A DNA stretch of 64,000 nucleotides from Deferribacteraceae bacterium V6Fe1 (GTDB lineage Bacteria; Chrysiogenota; Deferribacteres; Deferribacterales; Deferrivibrionaceae), in NCBI GenBank assembly GCA_022813675.1, contig CP063375.1:818001-882000 (forward strand). The letters run 5' to 3'. This document shows positions 60,398-64,000 of this stretch, piece after piece (within the stretch, counting starts at the first letter, position 1; each line of letters begins with the position of its first letter). The translations under genes were made by a program, and so were the position numbers. The notes below the pieces were generated by a model. It ran no database searches and was not told where the DNA came from. It saw nothing but the letters and a program-made list of their open reading frames with translations.

Positions 60398-61719
60398 CAA
60401 CTATAAAAAACCTTTCAGGTAAAATCAAACAGATACCGTATATAGAAGAATTGCAACAGATGGAAAATGAATACAACATTCGGATATTTTTGGTTGGTGG
60501 AACGGTAAGGGACTTGATTCTTGACAGAGAGATATCTGATTTGGATATCATTGCTTTTGGGCAAGATTATGAGAAGGTTGCAGAAGTATTTGCAAACAAA
60601 ATAAATGCCACACCGATAAAATTTAAAGATAATGTAAGGATTGTTAAAAAAGGTTTTTCTATAGATGTTTCAAAGACAAGGGGGATTAGCCTCGAAGAAG
60701 ATTTGTTAAAGAGAGACTTTACCATTAATAATTTGGCTATGAGTTTGAAAGGGGACATTTTTGGTGATTTGACTGACATCCTCTTAAGAAAGATACGCGC
60801 TGTTTCCGAAGAAAGTATTTTGGATGATCCCCTTAGGATATTAAGAGCTTTTAGGTTTTTAAGTGAGTTTGATTTTGAAATAACTGCAGAGACTTTTGAT
60901 TTTATAAAAAAATACCGTGAAAAGTTAAGCGGTGTGGCAAGTGAAAGAGTTTATGCAGAGCTTAAGAAAACGGTTTTAGGTGAGTATTTTTTAAAAGCCT
61001 TTGATTATATGAAAGAGTTAGAAATTTTTGACATAATTATTCCGGAATTAAAAGATTTAAAAGGAAAAGACAGGGGGATATACCACAATCATGACCCTTA
61101 TGAGCATACATTTTGTGCCACAAGAAGCACATATGATTACGGGAGACAAATTGGTATCGAAGGGGAAAAACTTTTTTTGCTATTTGTTTCGGCCTTGTTG
61201 CACGATATTGGAAAAGGGCTGCCCGAATATCTTGAGACACACGGAAAATATATTGGGCATGAAACAAAAGGTGCAAAACTTGCTTGTGAAATATTAAGAA
61301 GACTTACTTTTTCCGCGAAAGAGATAAAGTTTATCAAAGCTATGATAGAAAATCACACTAAAATCAGAAGATATGCCGTCAATAATGCCAAAGATAATAC
61401 ATTGAAGATGTTTATCTTTGACTACAATGAGTTGCTTGATTATCTGTACGTGATTACCATAGGAGATAATAGTTGCAAACCAATAGAGCTTAATAAGATT
61501 TTAGGCACTATAGATAAAATAAAGAGTCTGAGAAATGATATCGATTTTGAAAAGAGTAAACTTATATGTGGAGATGATTTAATCAAGCTTGGGCTTAAGC
61601 CCTCTGAAAATTTCAAAAAAATATTAAAAGACGTAAAATTTAAACTATCAACAGGTAATTTAAAGGGAAAAGATGATGCCATAAAATATATAACTTCAAA
61701 TTATAAGGAGGCTTTATGA
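60394..61719 (+). CDS. cca: tRNA nucleotidyltransferase (CCA-adding enzyme) with HD domain
   Basis: A 441-residue class II tRNA nucleotidyltransferase/poly(A) polymerase family protein. Nucleotidyltransferase motif LVGGTVRDLILDREISDLDI (about residues 33-52), KRDFTINNLAM, DPLRILRAFRF, and a C-terminal HD domain (SALLHDIGKGLPEY near 268; ENHTKIRRYA). It repairs or adds the CCA 3' end of tRNAs. All four tRNA genes in this window lack encoded CCA, so the genome needs this activity, although a separate poly(A) or A-adding paralogue could share the fold. Start TTG 60394, overlapping larC. Confidence 0.9.
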   Translation: MTTIKNLSGKIKQIPYIEELQQMENEYNIRIFLVGGTVRDLILDREISDLDIIAFGQDYEKVAEVFANKINATPIKFKDNVRIVKKGFSIDVSKTRGISLEEDLLKRDFTINNLAMSLKGDIFGDLTDILLRKIRAVSEESILDDPLRILRAFRFLSEFDFEITAETFDFIKKYREKLSGVASERVYAELKKTVLGEYFLKAFDYMKELEIFDIIIPELKDLKGKDRGIYHNHDPYEHTFCATRSTYDYGRQIGIEGEKLFLLFVSALLHDIGKGLPEYLETHGKYIGHETKGAKLACEILRRLTFSAKEIKFIKAMIENHTKIRRYAVNNAKDNTLKMFIFDYNELLDYLYVITIGDNSCKPIELNKILGTIDKIKSLRNDIDFEKSKLICGDDLIKLGLKPSENFKKILKDVKFKLSTGNLKGKDDAIKYITSNYKEAL

Positions 61720-62477
61720 AGTTTTTAAGATTTTCCAAAGACAAAGTTGAAATGAAAGGGATTTATGAGGATGGTAAGATAAAGAGGATAATAGGTTCTT
61801 TTTTTGACAATTATACTGTTACAGACGAGGTTTATAGTGAAGACGATGTGACATTTTTACCGCCGGTAATCCCATCAAAATTTGTTTGTGTCGGCAGAAA
61901 TTATGCTGAACATGCCAAAGAGCTTGGCAATGAAGTCCCTACTGAGCCGTTGATATTTTTAAAACCTTCAACAGCCGCTAATGCTCATAAAGGGGATATC
62001 TTATATCCGCCGATGTCAAATAAGGTTGACCATGAGGCTGAGCTTGCGGTTGTTATCGGCAAAAAATGCAGCCAGGTCTCCGAAAAAGATGCTATGAAAT
62101 ATGTGTTTGGTTATACCTGCTTAAATGATATCACTGCAAGAGACATACAAAAGAAGGAAAACAAATTTACAAGAGCAAAGTCATTTGACACTTTTGCCCC
62201 ATTCGGCCCTTTTATTGAAACCGACTTTGACTATGAGAATGTCGGAGTAAGGTGCAGGGTAAACGGAGAAATTAGGCAAGATGGCAATACAAAAGATATG
62301 ATTTTTAAAATACCTTTTCTTATTTCATTTATTTCAAACGTAATGACCCTTCTGCCGGGTGATATTATCGCCACAGGCACACCATCTGGGGTTGGCGGGC
62401 TCAATATAGGGGATACCGTTGAAATTGAGATTGATGGGCTTGGAAAATTAATTAATTATGTCAAAGCAAGAAATTAA
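61716..62477 (+). CDS. Fumarylacetoacetate hydrolase (FAH) family protein
   Basis: A 253-residue FAH-family enzyme cleaving or decarboxylating a C-C bond of a diketo acid. Metal-binding and active-site segments: CVGRNYAEHAKELGNEVP, the Glu-rich DHEAELAVVIGKKC, NDITARDIQKKENKFTRAKSFDTFAPFGPFI and GDIIATGTPSGVGG. The length and motifs also fit oxaloacetate decarboxylase (FAHD1)-type proteins, a plausible role. It overlaps cca by 4 bases (ATGA) and the Cys-cluster gene by 20 bases. Confidence 0.93.
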   Translation: MKFLRFSKDKVEMKGIYEDGKIKRIIGSFFDNYTVTDEVYSEDDVTFLPPVIPSKFVCVGRNYAEHAKELGNEVPTEPLIFLKPSTAANAHKGDILYPPMSNKVDHEAELAVVIGKKCSQVSEKDAMKYVFGYTCLNDITARDIQKKENKFTRAKSFDTFAPFGPFIETDFDYENVGVRCRVNGEIRQDGNTKDMIFKIPFLISFISNVMTLLPGDIIATGTPSGVGGLNIGDTVEIEIDGLGKLINYVKARN

Positions 62478-62709
62478 GTGCTTTATGTGTGGTGCCTGCT
62501 GTGTGGCGTATGATATATCTACGCTAAAAAAGCCGGCAGGCACCCCTTGTGAATTTTTATGCAAAGACGGCAAGTGCGGCAATTATGAAAACAGACCTAA
62601 GGTGTGCAGAGATTTTAAACCGGATGAGATATGTGTTCTTATTTCTACACTTGATTTTGAAGACAAGGTTAAGGTGATTCAAAGGATTTATGGTATATCC
62701 GAAGAATAG
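62458..62709 (+). CDS. YkgJ-type Cys-cluster protein
   Basis: An 83-residue protein with a zinc/iron-chelating-type Cys pattern: CFMCGACCVAYD, then CEFLCKDGKCGNYENRPKVCRDF and a final EIC. This is the short form of the YkgJ (CxxCxxCC) family, of unknown function. It begins inside the FAH-family gene and is convergent with the CRP-like gene, stop to stop with 1 base between, so no terminator is present there. Confidence 0.85.
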   Translation: MSKQEIKCFMCGACCVAYDISTLKKPAGTPCEFLCKDGKCGNYENRPKVCRDFKPDEICVLISTLDFEDKVKVIQRIYGISEE

Positions 62710-62710
62710 A

Positions 62711-63376
62711 TTACTGCTTTCGGTAGAGAGATTTTCTTAAAAAGCTATACATTTTTTCTTCATCCAATTTAAATGTAATTTCTGGTATCTTATCGGTGTC
62801 AAGCGTATAAATTACCTCCTCCTTTTCCAAAACAAAGAGAGCTTTTAATATTTCCGGCTGATCCAAGTGCATCATTTCTGTTAGTTTTTTTAGGTGAATC
62901 CCTATATTTTTAATTTTTTTGTTCACAAATGTGTCAATCAGGTAAAAACATATTGTCGATATCAATTTATATTCCAGTGCGTTAGCGTATTTATTGTTAA
63001 TTTCGTTCAATCTCTCAATGAGTGAGCTCATTACTGAAAAATTAAATTTAGGTATTTTGGATGCCGCCTGCAAAAATGTATTCTTTGAAAAAGCTATTAC
63101 TTCCACAGGTGTTTTGGCTCTGACCGATGCTGACCTTTTGTTTTCGAGAAATACAGCCATTTCACCAAATATGCTTATGTCACTTATGGTATTTATTACA
63201 TAAAGTGAGCCTGCATCATCTTGCTTCAATATCTCAAGGGTGCCGTTTTTTAAAACATATACAGAACCCGCATCGTCCCCTTCTTTAAAAATAAACGTCC
63301 CTGGTGTAAACTTTTCAATTTTTCCTGATTTTTCCAACAATTTGAGTATGTTGTCATCAATACTAATATTTTTCAT
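62711..63376 (-). CDS. CRP/FNR-like cyclic-nucleotide-domain regulator
   Basis: A 221-residue protein. Residues about 10-125 form a cNMP-binding domain (FTPGTFIFKEGDDAGSVYVLKNGTLEIL, IFGEMAVFLENKRSASVRAKTPVEVIAF) with the GEMA...RSASV phosphate-binding cassette. A dimerisation helix and a winged-helix DNA-binding domain follow (LKKLTEMMHLDQPEILKALFVLEKEEVIYTLD). No FNR-type Cys cluster is seen, so it may bind a cyclic nucleotide rather than sense oxygen. It is transcribed away from the tRNA operon. Confidence 0.87.
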   Translation of the reverse strand: MKNISIDDNILKLLEKSGKIEKFTPGTFIFKEGDDAGSVYVLKNGTLEILKQDDAGSLYVINTISDISIFGEMAVFLENKRSASVRAKTPVEVIAFSKNTFLQAASKIPKFNFSVMSSLIERLNEINNKYANALEYKLISTICFYLIDTFVNKKIKNIGIHLKKLTEMMHLDQPEILKALFVLEKEEVIYTLDTDKIPEITFKLDEEKMYSFLRKSLYRKQ

Positions 63377-63429
63377 CTCGACCCCTGAACATATTTTAGC
63401 ACATAAATATACTTTGACGCAAAAAAATG

Positions 63430-63458
63430 TTGACTTTTTTAAGGTGTTTTGATAATGG
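63430..63458 (+). promoter_or_regulatory. Promoter of the tRNA operon
   Basis: TTGACT (63430-63435) is followed 15-17 bp later by GATAATGG (63451-63458), about 34 bases before tRNA-Arg. A single promoter could serve all four tRNAs. Confidence 0.55.
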
Positions 63459-63491
63459 TATCAGTCCTTGATAAGAGGGGTTTTCTTGTGT

Positions 63492-63565
<74 letters not shown>

Positions 63566-63573
63566 TTTTTTAT

Positions 63574-63648
63574 GGTGGGTGTAGCTCAGTTGGTAGAGCC
63601 CAGGATTGTGGCTCCTGTTGTCGCGGGTTCGATCCCCGTCACTCACCC
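63574..63648 (+). tRNA. tRNA-His (anticodon GTG)
   Basis: The extra 5' G typical of tRNA-His precedes acceptor GTGGGTG, which pairs with CACTCAC; anticodon stem CAGGA/TCCTG, loop TTGTGGC gives GTG; T-arm GGGTTCGATCCCC. CCA is not encoded. Confidence 0.95.
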
Positions 63649-63660
63649 TTTTATAAGTTT

Positions 63661-63742
63661 GCGAGTGTGGCGGAACTGGTAGACGCGCTAGACTTAGGAT
63701 CTAGTGTCTTTCGGCGTGGGGGTTCAAGTCCCTCCACTCGCA
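63661..63742 (+). tRNA. tRNA-Leu (anticodon TAG)
   Basis: Acceptor GCGAGTG pairs with CACTCGC; anticodon stem CTAGA/TCTAG with loop CTTAGGA gives TAG. A long variable arm (TGTCTTTCGGCGT region) marks a class II tRNA. T-arm GGGTTCAAGTCCC. CCA is not encoded. Confidence 0.95.
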
Positions 63743-63751
63743 TAAGTAGCC

Positions 63752-63824
63752 GCGGGTGTAGCTCAGCTGGTAGAGCGCGACCTTGCCAAGGTTGAGGTCG
63801 CCGGTTCGAGTCCGGTCACCCGCT
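63752..63824 (+). tRNA. tRNA-Gly (anticodon GCC)
   Basis: Acceptor GCGGGTG pairs with CACCCGC; anticodon stem CGACC/GGTTG region with loop TTGCCAA gives GCC; T-arm CCGGTTCGAGTCCGG. CCA is not encoded. A run of T follows the discriminator directly and may end transcription. Confidence 0.95.
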
Positions 63825-63924
63825 TTTTTTGCGTCCGTCATTCGGTGTCATATCCTTTCATATTACCTTATTTTACAAATATTTGCAGATATTTTTTGAC
63901 TTTTCATATTTTTGTCAATAACTA

Positions 63925-63993
63925 TTTTTACTCGAAAAAACGAGTAAAAAAACGAGTAAAAAGTCATATTTTGGGCATTCTTTACTCGTTTTT
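63925..63993. repeat. Clustered CGAGTAAA boxes downstream of the tRNA genes
   Basis: TTTTTACTCG (63925-63934) forms a 10-bp inverted repeat with CGAGTAAAAA (63941-63950). A further CGAGTAAAAA is at 63953-63962 and TTTACTCGTTTTT at 63981-63993. Four boxes within 70 bases right after a tRNA cluster recall integrase arm sites or a repressor array; what lies beyond the window is unknown. Confidence 0.6.
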
Positions 63994-64000
63994 AAGACAA

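Overview
This window is a low-GC bacterial chromosome segment of about 64 kb. The gene set suggests a motile, Gram-negative, respiratory and possibly thermophilic or anaerobic bacterium. It has an OmpA-type outer-membrane protein, a flagellin with a sigma-28 promoter, menG/ubiE for quinone methylation, a feoB/feoA iron-uptake pair, a sigma-54 acetoacetyl-CoA operon and a glucosylglycerate-type compatible-solute pair. The overall flavour is that of Deferribacterota (Deferribacter or Calditerrivibrio relatives). This is an inference from gene content and style, not a sequence match.

Layout. Positions 1-16 kb are core genes: the 3' part of mutS, an ompA/TSP3 gene, the gpgP-gpgS-like pair, a sir2 to MOP-flippase operon on the minus strand, then hisD, polA and a GGDEF gene. 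These are followed by a PAS-AAA-HTH sigma-54 activator that sits directly upstream of three palindromic sites, a -24/-12 promoter and the thiolase plus fused 3-oxoacid CoA-transferase genes it probably controls. Positions 16-18.6 kb hold a DUF4412-like secreted protein, apparently frameshifted at a G run, and an IS4-family element with terminal inverted repeats, a 9-bp target duplication and a split transposase.

Positions 18.6-35.2 kb form an AT-rich surface or flagellin-modification island. It holds two large glycosyltransferase proteins, three radical-SAM genes (one interrupted by an in-frame TAG), several methyltransferases (one FkbM-type gene decayed), a UDP-sugar dehydrogenase and a DUF354 protein. 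It runs into a sigma-28-driven 771-residue flagellin and flaG. Positions 35.2-42 kb are accessory: an AAA-ATPase/PD-(D/E)XK protein whose 5' end was duplicated (70-bp direct repeat) by an IS1634-type element with a decayed transposase, two unusual crotonase paralogues, and a Schlafen/AlbA-type ATP-binding regulator between them.

Positions 42-50 kb hold a class III aminotransferase, feoB-feoA-rseC, adenine deaminase, and a small defence-like cassette. In that cassette a promoter and a compact structured RNA, reminiscent of abiF RNA, precede an Abi_2/HEPN protein; the whole is bounded by two nearly identical 200-bp MITE-like repeats. A TauE/SafE permease follows. Positions 50-63.4 kb hold copA and copZ with a CsoR-type operator, a HIT protein, and a long plus-strand run. 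That run starts with a HAD phosphatase, then a signalling module (HisKA-like helical protein, CheY-like receiver, HDOD protein, SpoIIE/PP2C phosphatase). It continues with menG, nth, UPF0316, larC, a CCA-adding enzyme, a FAH-family protein and a Cys-cluster protein. A CRP/FNR-like gene lies on the minus strand. The window closes with four tRNAs (Arg, His, Leu, Gly) lacking encoded CCA and with repeated ACTCG-type boxes.

Scattered through the intergenic regions is a family of 7-nt-periodic repeats (GAACGTT, TAAGTGT and TTATGGA types). Several genes are broken by single-base changes at homopolymers, which could be true decay, phase variation or sequencing error. I ran no searches. Family names rest on motifs read by eye.
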